A stretch of DNA of 64,000 nucleotides from Streptomyces sp. Ru73 (GCF_002920575.1 NZ_PQSQ01000001.1:62001-126000), one strand, 5' to 3'. Positions 1-8,916 are shown, counted from the first letter of the stretch. Made by a program: numbers and translations. The notes: generated from the letters alone by a model not told the origin.

Positions 1-2
1 GT

Positions 3-89
3 GCCGCCGCTTTCGGCGAAAGCGTCACCGGTTTGATTGACGTTGACCGACTGCGACGGACCGTCGTCGCTGGCCAAAGTGCGGGCTGA
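3..89 (+). CDS. Possible C-terminal tail of an upstream gene (partial)
   Basis: An open frame enters from the left edge and stops at TGA 87-89. Its 28 codons give an ordinary-looking tail ending in DVDRLRRTVVAGQSAG. Only the end is visible, so no function can be given. It is convergent with the minus-strand genes that follow. It may be chance. Confidence 0.2.
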   Translation, partial: AAAFGESVTGLIDVDRLRRTVVAGQSAG

Positions 90-153
90 CCGCCACGCCC
101 GACGCCACTTCATCGCCTATCTTTCCATTGAGCTGTCACCGTGGCAGTCCTAC

Positions 154-501
154 TCAGGTGTAGTCGATCCCGGTGCCAGCACTGCTGCCTGGGCCGCGGG
201 CGATGGCGTCGCCGGTCTGTTCCGCGCGGGCCGCTCCGCTGCCCGTGCCGCCCGGGCGGCGTATGCCCGTGTGGGCCTTGCCCCCGTTGCTTGCCTCTGC
301 CCGCCCCGACCGCATGACCACGTCCCGCGGCTCAGTCGGTTGAAGCCACGCCCACACCAAAGCGCCCACTCCGGTAGCGGCCTGGACTGAGGCTCCCACC
401 AACTGGCCGGCATCCGGCCCGTCGAGCAACCAGACCACCGGGGTCGAGACGATCCCCGCCACGGCGCCAACTAACACCGCGGTTCTCCATCTTCTTGACA
501 C
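154..501 (-). CDS. Small two-helix membrane protein, unknown function
   Basis: This 115-residue protein starts at GTG 501, behind a good ribosome site (GGGGGAAAGGG about 7 bases upstream). Two hydrophobic helices are visible, at about residues 8-25 and 34-53, with a short loop containing GPDAGQL. The remaining half is Gly/Ala/Arg-rich and probably disordered. I do not recognise a named family, and no catalytic motif is seen. It lies just after the pPIWI-RE gene on the same strand, so it may be the last gene of that operon or an independent element gene. Confidence 0.55.
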   Translation of the reverse strand: MSRRWRTAVLVGAVAGIVSTPVVWLLDGPDAGQLVGASVQAATGVGALVWAWLQPTEPRDVVMRSGRAEASNGGKAHTGIRRPGGTGSGAARAEQTGDAIARGPGSSAGTGIDYT

Positions 502-809
502 GCACGACCCTTTCCCCCGGTTCCCGCCCTGTCGCCTGACGGCTGGATGGCAACAGCACTGTATGACGTCACCCTGGGCAACGACAGTTCCATGATGCCC
601 CCACCTCCCACCCGAAGTAACGAGTCGCTTTTTCGCAGCGCTACGACCAGCATGTCCGGATGAGCGGGGCGACTGTCGACCACGTGGCCGGGTAGGCCCA
701 GCCGCTTCATGGAGTCGGCCGATACACGACGGATGACATTAGGTCGCTCGCACAGTGGCTCCACTCGCTTGCCGCCTGAGGGTCCTGCGGGCCTCCAGGT
801 CCAGCTCAC
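471..809 (-). CDS. Uncertain small ORF coupled to the pPIWI-RE gene
   Basis: A GTG at 809 overlaps the stop of the pPIWI-RE gene (GTGA) and opens a 112-codon frame that overlaps the next gene by 31 bases. The middle part, around RVSADSMKRLGLPG and AHPDMLVVALRKSD, looks like plausible protein with an amphipathic helix. Third-position bias is weak, as in the rest of this island, so codon use cannot decide. No family is recognised. If real, it is the fourth coupled gene of the defence operon; if not, the 300 bases after the pPIWI-RE gene are non-coding. Confidence 0.3.
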   Translation of the reverse strand: MSWTWRPAGPSGGKRVEPLCERPNVIRRVSADSMKRLGLPGHVVDSRPAHPDMLVVALRKSDSLLRVGGGGIMELSLPRVTSYSAVAIQPSGDRAGTGGKGRACQEDGEPRC

Positions 810-3433
810 ACGAGGTACTCATCCATGAGTTCCGCAAGGTGCATGAGAGCCGGCCACTGGGTGTCGTTGGCCGTGTGGGTGTAGGAGCGGCGCTGGGCCT
901 GTACGTACATGGCAAATTCGGCCGGGTCGTCGCAGTCTTGCAGGAAGGCCGGAACGATCTCGAGCGGACGGGGGTTACTGACGGACCAGGAAGCGTTCTG
1001 GGGCTGGGCCGGATCGAGTTTCGTGATGCCGAGAGGCGTTTGGTTCTGGTCCGAGCGGGGGTTGACGCCGTAGAAGGCAGTATCGCTGATTCGGGCGAGT
1101 CCGGAGAATCGGCCGCTGCCGGGTGCACGCCGTTGGTGCTCTTCGTCCCACGGGACGCCGAAGAGGTGGGGGACTGCGTCCCCGTCTGCAGCCTCGCGTA
1201 CCCGGATGATCCGCAAGCCGGGATGATCGCCGGGTTTCCGGTGCGCGGGTACGGCATCAGGCTCTTCGAATCGGGTGCCTGGGAGTTGCAAGGCGTTCGG
1301 GGTGAGGTGGGCGTCCTGGAGCCAGGGCCAGAGTTCTCTGCGCCGGAGGACGGCAGCACGTGCGAGGAAGACCCGGTCGGTGGTCGAATCCAGTGCCAAA
1401 GCCTGGATGATGAAGTCTGTGACGGCGCGGTAGTTTCTGGCGAGATGGATACGGCCGCGGCCGGCGGTGAGTGCCTCGGGGAGCTCGGTAAAAGGGAGCT
1501 CGGTTTCGTCGCGCTGGCAAGGGGTCGGCATGAGCTGGGCCATGGTTTCCTGCCCCGGTCGCATGCGGATGAGCATGGGGACATGCCGACCGTCAGGGGC
1601 GCGTGAGATCCACACGGTGGACAGTTCGAAGGGGCCGGTGACACTGTGCGGAGTCGGGATGTCGGAAACGTGACCGACCTGGCGCAGCGCGTCCAGGACG
1701 GAGGATGCAGCCCGCTCGATGTCGCTCACGCGGTGATCGGTGCCGCCGAGCATCTTCTGCTTGCTGCCAGATGCGGGGGCTGGACGCACGGGGCGCATGC
1801 ACTGCACACGTCGGCCGAGGGCGGGAAGCGTCTTCTTCAGAAGCGGCTTGGGGTCGCCCTGCCGTGTACGCAGGAAGAAGTCGCCGTCTTCGAGTTCGAT
1901 CACCGCGGCACGGAGTTCGGGGGAGCGAGGAAACGCCGCACCGATGTGCCGGGCCCGTTCGGCGGTGGCCTGTTCGTTCTCGCTGCGCCGCACCGCCGGA
2001 ACATCGCCCTCGGAGCGGGGAATGCCACCGACGAGATCACCGGGGTCGCGGTGGTGGACAGTGACAGTGAAGGGTCCCGTGTATGTGACCGGGGCGCCCG
2101 GCATTGCGGTGCCATCTGACGCGTTGAGGCCCAGCTTGTGAGTGAGAGCGAGGTGGAGGGCCTCCTGCGTCCGCGGGGAAGTGGTCCAGTGCTCCATCTG
2201 GTAGTGACGTCCGGGCGTGACTTCGACCGGATGAAGGGCTTTGGTTTTGGTGCTCGCCTTGCTCGTTGTCCTGGCGGGGATCAGCCCAAGCGGGGCGAGC
2301 ACGGGGACAAGAGCATCGAAGACTTCCAGATGGTCGATGGGCTGGTAACCGGGTTCCGCCGGGTGTCCGGCGGTGCGTCGGCGTCCCTTCTCGCCCGCGT
2401 CCGGCTCGGCAGGGAGGTAGTACTTCATCCCGTTGCTGTGCACCGCGTATGCCGCCACCGCGGTCTCGCTGCTTTCCGCAGCAGTGCTGGGGGCAGTGCG
2501 AAGAACGTCGGGGTTGGGGTAGCGATGGCGTGTGAGCAGGGCCAGCAGCCTGCTCACGCCGGGCGACCACTCCCAGCGGGCTTCATCACTGCGTCCGAGG
2601 ACGGTGGCCGACGCCCGCACCAGCATGCGACGTTCCGTCGAGGTCATGAAGCCGGAGTCGGCGTGCAGCAGCACGGTGACGGTCGCCGGGTGCGCGCCGC
2701 GGCGCGGTACATAGGCGGACGGGAGTGACGCGAAGCGGGCCATGTGAAGGTCAGCATGGATGCGTACCTGGGCTTCGCCGGGGACCGTCTCCAGGTGGAA
2801 TTCGATGTACGGGGTGTACATGCCTGTCGCACCGTCACGGTCGGTGAGAGGAGTGGGCGGACCGAGGTAGACGGCGCGTCGGCCATCGCTGCGAGTAGGG
2901 CCGAGCCACGCCTTGTAGTGGTGACCACGCAAATGGAGTCCGGAGCTGGTGACACGCTCGGCGAGCAGGCTGGGCAGTAGCTTGAAGACGGCGTCCCCGG
3001 GGCTAGCGGTTCCGTTGGGGTGGAGCTTGTGGTGTGCGAGATCGGTGTCGTGCGGCTCCCAGACGAGTGGGTGCTCGCCGAGGATCTCCGGCCAGTCGAG
3101 TTCCGGCAGGTGCGGGGCCACGTCCGTGGCGGCCCAAGCGGCGACGGCGAGGTGGAAAGGCATGTCGACGGGGGCGGTGGCCCGGAGGTACTCCGGTTCG
3201 TGCAGGTTCCAGTGAATGGAACTGATACGCGGGTCGAGGAGCTGCGCGATCTGGCTCAGTGAGCTGGAGGGCAGGTTACCGGGGTCCTTGCGCCGGCGAG
3301 GCAGGGAGGCCCAAGCGGGTTCGAGGCGCTTGAGCCATTCTGCGGGGCAGGCGGCCTTATAGCCCTGGACGGGTAGGTGCGCGTGCTCGTCGAAGACGAA
3401 GACTGCAGCTTGCTGGCGGCGGTAGGTGGGCAT
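806..3433 (-). CDS. pPIWI-RE family protein (prokaryotic Argonaute/PIWI relative)
   Basis: This 875-residue protein starts at ATG 3433, overlapping the helicase stop by one base (TGATG); the longer open frame upstream is inside the helicase gene. The N-terminal ~450 residues match the general look of the pPIWI_RE_X region. The C-terminal part from about 560 to 875 looks like the RNase-H-fold PIWI module: GLRIIRVR at 739-746, a VPWDEEH turn, then RPLEIVPAF at 822-830 and a final helix ending MDEYLV. R741/R744 and E825 are my candidates for the conserved Arg and Glu that name the family. Known members sit with a DinG-type helicase and a REase, exactly as here, and are predicted to act against invading nucleic acid, perhaps through RNA-DNA hybrids. 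I did not establish whether RNase H catalytic residues are intact. Confidence 0.85.
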   Translation of the reverse strand: MPTYRRQQAAVFVFDEHAHLPVQGYKAACPAEWLKRLEPAWASLPRRRKDPGNLPSSSLSQIAQLLDPRISSIHWNLHEPEYLRATAPVDMPFHLAVAAWAATDVAPHLPELDWPEILGEHPLVWEPHDTDLAHHKLHPNGTASPGDAVFKLLPSLLAERVTSSGLHLRGHHYKAWLGPTRSDGRRAVYLGPPTPLTDRDGATGMYTPYIEFHLETVPGEAQVRIHADLHMARFASLPSAYVPRRGAHPATVTVLLHADSGFMTSTERRMLVRASATVLGRSDEARWEWSPGVSRLLALLTRHRYPNPDVLRTAPSTAAESSETAVAAYAVHSNGMKYYLPAEPDAGEKGRRRTAGHPAEPGYQPIDHLEVFDALVPVLAPLGLIPARTTSKASTKTKALHPVEVTPGRHYQMEHWTTSPRTQEALHLALTHKLGLNASDGTAMPGAPVTYTGPFTVTVHHRDPGDLVGGIPRSEGDVPAVRRSENEQATAERARHIGAAFPRSPELRAAVIELEDGDFFLRTRQGDPKPLLKKTLPALGRRVQCMRPVRPAPASGSKQKMLGGTDHRVSDIERAASSVLDALRQVGHVSDIPTPHSVTGPFELSTVWISRAPDGRHVPMLIRMRPGQETMAQLMPTPCQRDETELPFTELPEALTAGRGRIHLARNYRAVTDFIIQALALDSTTDRVFLARAAVLRRRELWPWLQDAHLTPNALQLPGTRFEEPDAVPAHRKPGDHPGLRIIRVREAADGDAVPHLFGVPWDEEHQRRAPGSGRFSGLARISDTAFYGVNPRSDQNQTPLGITKLDPAQPQNASWSVSNPRPLEIVPAFLQDCDDPAEFAMYVQAQRRSYTHTANDTQWPALMHLAELMDEYLV

Positions 3434-6400
3434 CAGCGTCCCCAGTCGAGAGTGTCGTAGAGGTGTCCGGCAAGGCCCCAGCAGGCCTGGCCCAGTTCGT
3501 AGCGCAAACGCTCCTCGGGGCCCGCCGTGGCGGATGGCTCTGTAAGAAGCTCGCGCAGCATCGTGCGTGCAGCGACGAGAACGCTTGTGCGTTCGGTATC
3601 GGCAGCGGTCTCGTCCAGTTGAGCGGCACGGGGCGCGAACGCAGCGTCGCAGAGGTAGATGAGAACCGGCTCGTTGCCGCGGATGCCTCGTCCGCTCGTC
3701 TGGTAGGTGGAGTTCAGCAGGTTGGAGGTGAAGGCATCCCGGTGGACTTGGTCCGTGAGGCGGCTGAAGAGGATCGGCTGCCCGAAGTGACGCCATGTCC
3801 TGCGTGCCCCATGACGCAGACGCAGGGCGAGGTCGACAGCGTCCATGGCCGGGTCGGTGAGATCGTTCGGCTTGTTGAGCCGGCGCATGGCATCCGCGCC
3901 CAGCAGAGACAAGACGAACGAAGCGTCATCGGCTGGTGGGTGGATGCGAACGAGGTAGAAGATCGCTCCCAGGGCCGCGACCCGGCGGGCGTTGAGGATG
4001 TTGTGACCGCGCTGAATGGCTCCCTCGGCGGCGACGAGGATGTCCGCGCCGCTGCGCGGGAAGGTGGAGGCCCTGCGGCGAATCAGCCCGTAGGGGCCGG
4101 GTTCATCATGATCGCGGACCACGTGCATAGCCTTGTACGGAGTCTTGTGGTTGACGTAGTCGGCGACAGTCTGGGCATCGCGGGTGCTGAGCACGACGAA
4201 CAGGACCTGCTGGCGGTCGCTGGCCAGATGCTGGCGGACCTGGTCCAACAGGGATACCGGGGCACCTGGACGTGGCACGCAGACGGAGGCCGTTACCTGC
4301 ATCAGGGCTTGCTCACGGCGGGCCCGGTCGCCACCGGTTCCGGAAACGAATACCGGCGCGGCCTCGGTGGTGCGCCCTGGTCGCAGGTGCATGCGACTGG
4401 CGAGGAGCGCTGCCCGGGCTTTCGCCGGGGTGCGCAGGACGAGCGAGACCGGGAGGTCGATGTGGTATTTCGGAGACGTCGGCAACCACGAGGTCGCCGA
4501 GGTGAGGATGACATGGGGCCCATCGATGCCTTCGGGGGTCAGCAGGTCGTGTAGGTGGTGGAGCAACCACCGTCCGACACCGCGCAGCCAGACCAGGTGC
4601 AGGGCGCCGCTGTCGCCAGCGGGGTTGGGTTGCCACTGCAGCGCCATGAGATTTCCGGCCGGCTGCTCCGGCACGAAGGCAAGGAGGTCCTTCGGCGGCT
4701 GCTCACCAAGGAAGCTCAGATCCTCCGGAAGCCGCAGCACCTCGGCGACAGCTGGGTAGAGCTTGCCCATCTCGAAGAAGGAGGCGGTGATGCGGGCCGC
4801 CCAGATGCCCGCCTGGAGGAGTCGGACCCGCGCGGCCTCTGCCTCGGTGGTCTCGCTTTCGTAGTCAGTGTTTTCGCCCTGCGCATCGATGGCTTCCTGC
4901 GCGAGACGGGGCGACTCATCGTCGTTGCCGATTCCGGGCATATGTGCGCGGATCCATTGCAGCGCAAGGTTGTCGGGGTCGGTTCCGGTGTCGTGAGCGG
5001 CGGTCATCGCGTGGAGCAAAGGGGCGGAACCCTCGGAAGGCTCGCTGAATGGTTGGGAGGACAGCGGTTCGAGGAACTGCTCGAAGAACTCCTTCGCCGC
5101 GTCCTCGCGGTCGGCGTTGTGATGGAAATCCTGCCGTTCGCCGAGCCCGTGCATGTCACGGGCGAGTCGGAAGAGAACGGAGTGACCGGTGAACGGGCCT
5201 TCGGCCAGCAGCGTGCGTAGAGACTCCCCTTCGGGGGCGACCAGTAGCTGGTAGAGACGGACCCGAGCCTGTCCATGTCGCCGTTCGAGTTCCTCGAACT
5301 TTTGAACTCTCGGATTCTGCAGGGGCATGTGCCAGTTCCGGTCGAGACCGTCGGCGATGCCGTGCCGGGTGCGCGTGCTCCAGCCACTGTCCGGATCAGT
5401 CAGGACCTCATGCTGCAGGAATGCCTCGTCGAAGGCGCGCTGGACATCGTCGGCCTCGTCGACGAAAAGGAAGTCCAGGTCGTGCTGGAAGCGCTCCACC
5501 ACCCTCATGGCGGCGTCCGACCAGGCCGCCCGGGAGAAGACAAGTCCTGCGGGTGTTGTGATCTGCACCTGCGCGGTATCCAGCTCGTTGTCGGCGCGCT
5601 GGCGAGGACAGACCGGGAGAAGCGGACAGTCGCACCTACCGCGCTGCCCCACGACCTGAAGCGCGTTTCGGCAGGGCCGTTCCCCCTCTTCCAGCGGATC
5701 TCCCCCGATGAGCGGATCGAGCAGGCATACATCGACGGCGAAGCGTGCGGCAGCATCGGGGTGGTCCGGGAATGTGGATTCGCCGTCCTGGAGCAGACTG
5801 CGCCAATAAGCGGCGACGTGTCGGGTCCGCTCGCCCTGCCCGATCTTCGGTACGGCGTCGATGCCCAGGGCTCGGAGAAGTGAGGTCTTGGCGAAGCTGT
5901 CCCCGACCGAGGGCAAGACGTAGCCGCCTCGCATCCCGCGGTTCACGGCGAGCACGGTCAAGCCGTCCAGTAGTGTCGATTTGCCGGAGTTCATGAGCCC
6001 GACCGAGTGCATGGTGCCGTCGACTTCGAAGCGCGTGCAGTCGTCCCTCAACTGCCCTGTCGCCGGGTTTGGAACGGCCATGTCCAGGTCACGTAGACGA
6101 CCGGCAAAGTCTCCGTTGAGGACGTGCGGGTGATGGACCAGGCGCCGGTCCATCTCCTCCCCGGTGCTCACGAGCTCATGGCGTGTGAACGAGAACACTT
6201 CCCGGGTGCGTGCGGTGGAGGGCGGAGCCGGCACCGGCGCCTCGCCCGGATTGATCCATTTGGGGATGTGTACGGATTCCGTCGAGCCGTCGGTGCGACG
6301 GAAGGTGCACGCAGCGCCGGGCGGGACCGGGCGGCGACGGGTCTCCGTCCTGTACGGCACAGGTTCCTTGAGGGCCTGCCGGTAGGTGTCGTGACGGCCC

Positions 6401-6789
6401 ACGAGGTAGGGCGACGACTTTGGAGTGAACACCGTGGAAGGACGGACCTGGCGCCCGGGGGGTTCCGCCCGTTCGAAGCCACGGATCTGCGCCGGGAGCT
6501 GGGCGTACGCATCAAGAGTGCGCAGGAATTGGCCCGAGCGCGCCATGTCACCCATCAGCAACCGCAGCGCCCGCACTTCACGCTCTAGGCCAGGCCGAGG
6601 GGAGACGTACGTGGACAGCACCGGCCACAGTGCACCGACCCCCTGGCCCGGCATGTGATCGGCCAGGAACGTCAGTCCGAGCTCCAGCTGGCACAGCTCA
6701 CGTGGCAGCAATGGGCCGAGGTACGGGCTGACGGAGTCGTCTTCGAGCTCTTTGATCAGGCTGGCCATCCAGCTCCTGATGTCCCTCAT
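3433..6789 (-). CDS. DinG/XPD-type superfamily 2 helicase of the pPIWI-RE module
   Basis: A 1118-residue ATPase. Walker A is GLMNSGKS at 264-271 and the DEAD box is VDEADDVQ at 443-450. Between them lie Cys355, 373, 386, 388 and 394, in the place where XPD/DinG helicases hold a 4Fe-4S cluster. TSAT at 763-766 fits motif III, and a motif VI-like stretch with AAEGAIQRG lies nearer the C terminus. The N-terminal ~200 residues and the mid-region have no domain I can name. The start overlaps the nuclease stop (ATGA) and the end overlaps the pPIWI-RE start, so the three proteins are translationally coupled and probably form one complex. The expected role is unwinding DNA or R-loops for the PIWI and nuclease partners. 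Confidence 0.85.
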   Translation of the reverse strand: MRDIRSWMASLIKELEDDSVSPYLGPLLPRELCQLELGLTFLADHMPGQGVGALWPVLSTYVSPRPGLEREVRALRLLMGDMARSGQFLRTLDAYAQLPAQIRGFERAEPPGRQVRPSTVFTPKSSPYLVGRHDTYRQALKEPVPYRTETRRRPVPPGAACTFRRTDGSTESVHIPKWINPGEAPVPAPPSTARTREVFSFTRHELVSTGEEMDRRLVHHPHVLNGDFAGRLRDLDMAVPNPATGQLRDDCTRFEVDGTMHSVGLMNSGKSTLLDGLTVLAVNRGMRGGYVLPSVGDSFAKTSLLRALGIDAVPKIGQGERTRHVAAYWRSLLQDGESTFPDHPDAAARFAVDVCLLDPLIGGDPLEEGERPCRNALQVVGQRGRCDCPLLPVCPRQRADNELDTAQVQITTPAGLVFSRAAWSDAAMRVVERFQHDLDFLFVDEADDVQRAFDEAFLQHEVLTDPDSGWSTRTRHGIADGLDRNWHMPLQNPRVQKFEELERRHGQARVRLYQLLVAPEGESLRTLLAEGPFTGHSVLFRLARDMHGLGERQDFHHNADREDAAKEFFEQFLEPLSSQPFSEPSEGSAPLLHAMTAAHDTGTDPDNLALQWIRAHMPGIGNDDESPRLAQEAIDAQGENTDYESETTEAEAARVRLLQAGIWAARITASFFEMGKLYPAVAEVLRLPEDLSFLGEQPPKDLLAFVPEQPAGNLMALQWQPNPAGDSGALHLVWLRGVGRWLLHHLHDLLTPEGIDGPHVILTSATSWLPTSPKYHIDLPVSLVLRTPAKARAALLASRMHLRPGRTTEAAPVFVSGTGGDRARREQALMQVTASVCVPRPGAPVSLLDQVRQHLASDRQQVLFVVLSTRDAQTVADYVNHKTPYKAMHVVRDHDEPGPYGLIRRRASTFPRSGADILVAAEGAIQRGHNILNARRVAALGAIFYLVRIHPPADDASFVLSLLGADAMRRLNKPNDLTDPAMDAVDLALRLRHGARRTWRHFGQPILFSRLTDQVHRDAFTSNLLNSTYQTSGRGIRGNEPVLIYLCDAAFAPRAAQLDETAADTERTSVLVAARTMLRELLTEPSATAGPEERLRYELGQACWGLAGHLYDTLDWGR

Positions 6790-7988
6790 GCTCGCTGCCC
6801 TGCTTGCCTGGATCGTTCGATGACCCGGTGGATGAAGGCGTCCTCGTCGACGATCTCCAGGCCGTTGACCCGGCCATCCAGTTCACGGCTCAAGTCGGTG
6901 AGGTATGCGGGTGTCGCACGGTGTTTGGCCACGACGAGGAATCTTCGAGTGGCACGCAACTGGTAGTCACAGTTGAAGCGCCGGCCCAGCAGCGTCGCGC
7001 TGACGCAGTCCTTCGCATCGAAGAGCCAGCATTCGTCCGAAGCGGAGCCAGGCCGATGGAACCATACGGCGCCATCCCAGGAATCCAGCCCGGGATATTC
7101 CTCCAGGCGCACGAGGTCATGCGGCAGCTCGGTGATCCCGTCGAAGAGCCGAGCTTCGACCAGCCCCGCGTCGTGGTGGAAGCGGCGAGTGGCGCGATGT
7201 TGGACCCAGTAGCCCTCTAGGGTCCGCAGTTTCCGCTGTATGGCGCTCCCGCGGCACCCCGGGACCGCACAGGGACTGTTCACGCCGGGCATCGGATTGC
7301 CGCACGCGTCACAGACTCGCAGTATGGCGCCCGCGGGCGCGTGCTGAAACCGGTACGCGACGCGGATCAACTCTTTGAAGTGCGGTTCGCCGCTCGCGCT
7401 GGTGCCTGGCATCCGCTGCGCGCGCCGGAGCACGTCCAGGTCACTGAGGACTGGTTCGCGGATGTGCATCAGGCGGAGCTCGACGTATGCCCGCTGTACC
7501 TCCGCCTCGGTGCGTCCGTTGGCCTGGGCGGTCGCAAGCAGTTGCGCGAAGATCTGATTCTCTACAAGCTCGGCCTCCACATCGGCCTTGGCCGCCAACG
7601 CTGCCGCCTGTTCGGAGAAGCCAGACAGCTCGCCGCCCTCCAGCAGCGACTGATCCTGGTCAGCCTCGGACAGAGCCAGCCGCACCGGCCAGTCGCGCAT
7701 CGGGCGTCGGCACGCGGCGAACACGTCCAGATCGTCTTGGGGCCAGTTGGCGGTCTGATGGTGACCGGCCCACCACAGTCTGGTGAACCCGGTGCGCCAA
7801 GCACGCGGCAACAATCCCGCATTCGGGTCGCGACTGCCGGGTACCTGCTCCGCCGGGCCCTGCTGCCGGTCGAGCCGGATCTTTGCCAGCCCTGCGCACA
7901 GCAGCTCGACGGTGAGGTAATCATCAGGACAGACATCCCTCATACCGCTGTGACGCGGCGTTTCCGATGCCTGGGGCGAGATCGTCAC
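6786..7988 (-). CDS. PD-(D/E)xK nuclease with zinc ribbon, pPIWI-RE module
   Basis: First gene of the pPIWI-RE operon, 400 residues from GTG 7988. An alternative start at the internal ATG that begins MRDVCPDDYL is equally possible, since neither has a clear ribosome site. Residues 226-245 hold a CxxC...C...C zinc ribbon (C226, C229, C240, C245). The REase fold follows: E278 in GLVEARLF, D305 in SWDG, and D324-A-K326 in WLFDAKDC give a (D/E)xK active site that looks intact. Known pPIWI-RE islands carry such a nuclease as effector. A gap of about 170 bases separates it from the excisionase-like gene upstream, and its promoter should lie there. Confidence 0.8.
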   Translation of the reverse strand: MTISPQASETPRHSGMRDVCPDDYLTVELLCAGLAKIRLDRQQGPAEQVPGSRDPNAGLLPRAWRTGFTRLWWAGHHQTANWPQDDLDVFAACRRPMRDWPVRLALSEADQDQSLLEGGELSGFSEQAAALAAKADVEAELVENQIFAQLLATAQANGRTEAEVQRAYVELRLMHIREPVLSDLDVLRRAQRMPGTSASGEPHFKELIRVAYRFQHAPAGAILRVCDACGNPMPGVNSPCAVPGCRGSAIQRKLRTLEGYWVQHRATRRFHHDAGLVEARLFDGITELPHDLVRLEEYPGLDSWDGAVWFHRPGSASDECWLFDAKDCVSATLLGRRFNCDYQLRATRRFLVVAKHRATPAYLTDLSRELDGRVNGLEIVDEDAFIHRVIERSRQAGQRA

Positions 7989-8156
7989 GGGCGACAGGAA
8001 TACCGCGTTCCGAGTTCAACAGTCGGCTGACTGTCATGCTCTGAAGGACGCCGAGAGGTTGTGGGCCTGGTCCGGAGCCTCTCCGGGCGCCGAAAAGATT
8101 CGCACTGTCGATAATGCTGCGCGGTTGACGTCGTACCTTCGCTCGGGGCGAGAGGG

Positions 8157-8339
8157 TCACGCAGCTTCTCGGCAGTTTGCGGTCATCCAATGCCGGATCT
8201 CGATCGGCGAGAAGCGGAGCTGTTGGCCGATGCGGAAGCTAGGGATGTTTTCCTTCGCATGATTGTCGTATACCCAGGAAGTCGGCTTCCCGAGGAAAGT
8301 CGCCAGGGCAGCAACGTCCCAGAGTGGCTCATGCATCAT
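8157..8339 (-). CDS. AlpA/excisionase-like helix-turn-helix protein
   Basis: A 60-residue protein that is almost entirely one winged HTH of the excisionase/MerR-like class: LWDVAALATFLGKP, then SWVYDN, then IPSFRIGQQLRFSPIEIRHWM. I start it at ATG 8339; the open frame extends upstream to GTG 8399 with a Pro/Arg-rich segment that lacks domain features. Proteins of this kind act as recombination directionality factors or small regulators in actinobacterial integrative elements. It sits between the defence operon and a junction with repeats, supporting mobile origin. It could instead regulate the defence genes downstream. Confidence 0.7.
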   Translation of the reverse strand: MMHEPLWDVAALATFLGKPTSWVYDNHAKENIPSFRIGQQLRFSPIEIRHWMTANCREAA

Positions 8340-8478
8340 TCTTCGCTTACGTGTGATGACGGGTGCAGGTGGCAACTTAGGGATGGATGGCGGCCGCACC
8401 AAATGGTAGGCATGCAGCCTGGTGGCGTCTTCTCGGGTGCACGTGTGACGGGAGTGACGCGGCGCGCCCCTGGAAGCT

Positions 8479-8552
8479 CAGCACGGATCCAGCACGACGC
8501 ACCCGAACGGACCGGAACGGGCGGCAGGGGAAGTCAGCACGGAGTCAGCACG
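8479..8552. repeat. Four phased CAGCACG direct repeats
   Basis: CAGCACG occurs at 8479, 8490, 8535 and 8546. Each pair is spaced 11 bases and the two pairs are 56 bases apart, so all lie on nearly the same face of the helix. An imperfect inverted copy (CTGCTGAC) lies at about 8591. Such phasing is typical of arm-type integrase or excisionase sites, but binding is inferred only from layout. Confidence 0.5.
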
Positions 8553-8557
8553 GGCGG

Positions 8558-8591
8558 GCTTGGGCTCACTCGGTCCAGAGTGAGCCCAAGC
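8558..8591. repeat. 13-bp perfect inverted repeat at the element junction
   Basis: GCTTGGGCTCACT at 8558-8570 pairs with AGTGAGCCCAAGC at 8579-8591 around an 8-base loop. No T-run follows on either strand, so a Rho-independent terminator is less likely than a recombination site or protein-binding site. It lies immediately before the truncated NUDIX gene. Confidence 0.5.
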
Positions 8592-8630
8592 TGCTGACCT
8601 GCATGTTTGTCAGTCGTGTGGGCGTCTGTT

Positions 8631-8834
8631 AACGGAGGCTTCGCGCAGATCATGGACATCTGCTTCCTCTGCCGCGCCACGGGCGGCGAGGCCCGCGTCA
8701 ACGACGACGAGTCGCTGGAGGTCGGCTGGTTCGAGCGGGACGCGCTGCCTCCGCTGGAGGCCTTCGCGCTGGACCGCATCAAGCGGGCCACGGAGGAGGC
8801 GCCCACGTGGTTCCAGGGCATCGACGAGTCCTGA
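8631..8834 (+). pseudogene. NUDIX hydrolase, C-terminal fragment
   Basis: The frame ending at 8834 encodes the last ~67 residues of a NUDIX hydrolase: QIMDICFLCR, DDESLEVGWFERDALPP and a C-terminal helix with TWFQGIDES. The NUDIX box and N-terminal half are missing. Upstream sequence in frame loses resemblance at about NGGF (8631). High GC third positions show it belongs to the core chromosome. The missing half was most likely removed when the island to its left inserted or rearranged. Confidence 0.7.
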
Positions 8835-8916
8835 GCCGGACCTCCTGAGAGGCCACCGGCCGCACCGGCCGCCCCGGGGTCTCCGGAGCGGCCTCCCCGT
8901 CGGCCCGCCCGCTGGG

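Noticed and set aside
739..1644. 301-codon minus-strand frame inside the pPIWI-RE gene
   Set aside because: Ser/Pro/Thr/Arg-rich out-of-frame shadow of the pPIWI-RE coding sequence.
8340..8606. Integrase gene or its remnant next to the excisionase-like gene
   Set aside because: No frame here shows the tyrosine recombinase R-H-R-Y pattern or a serine recombinase catalytic domain.
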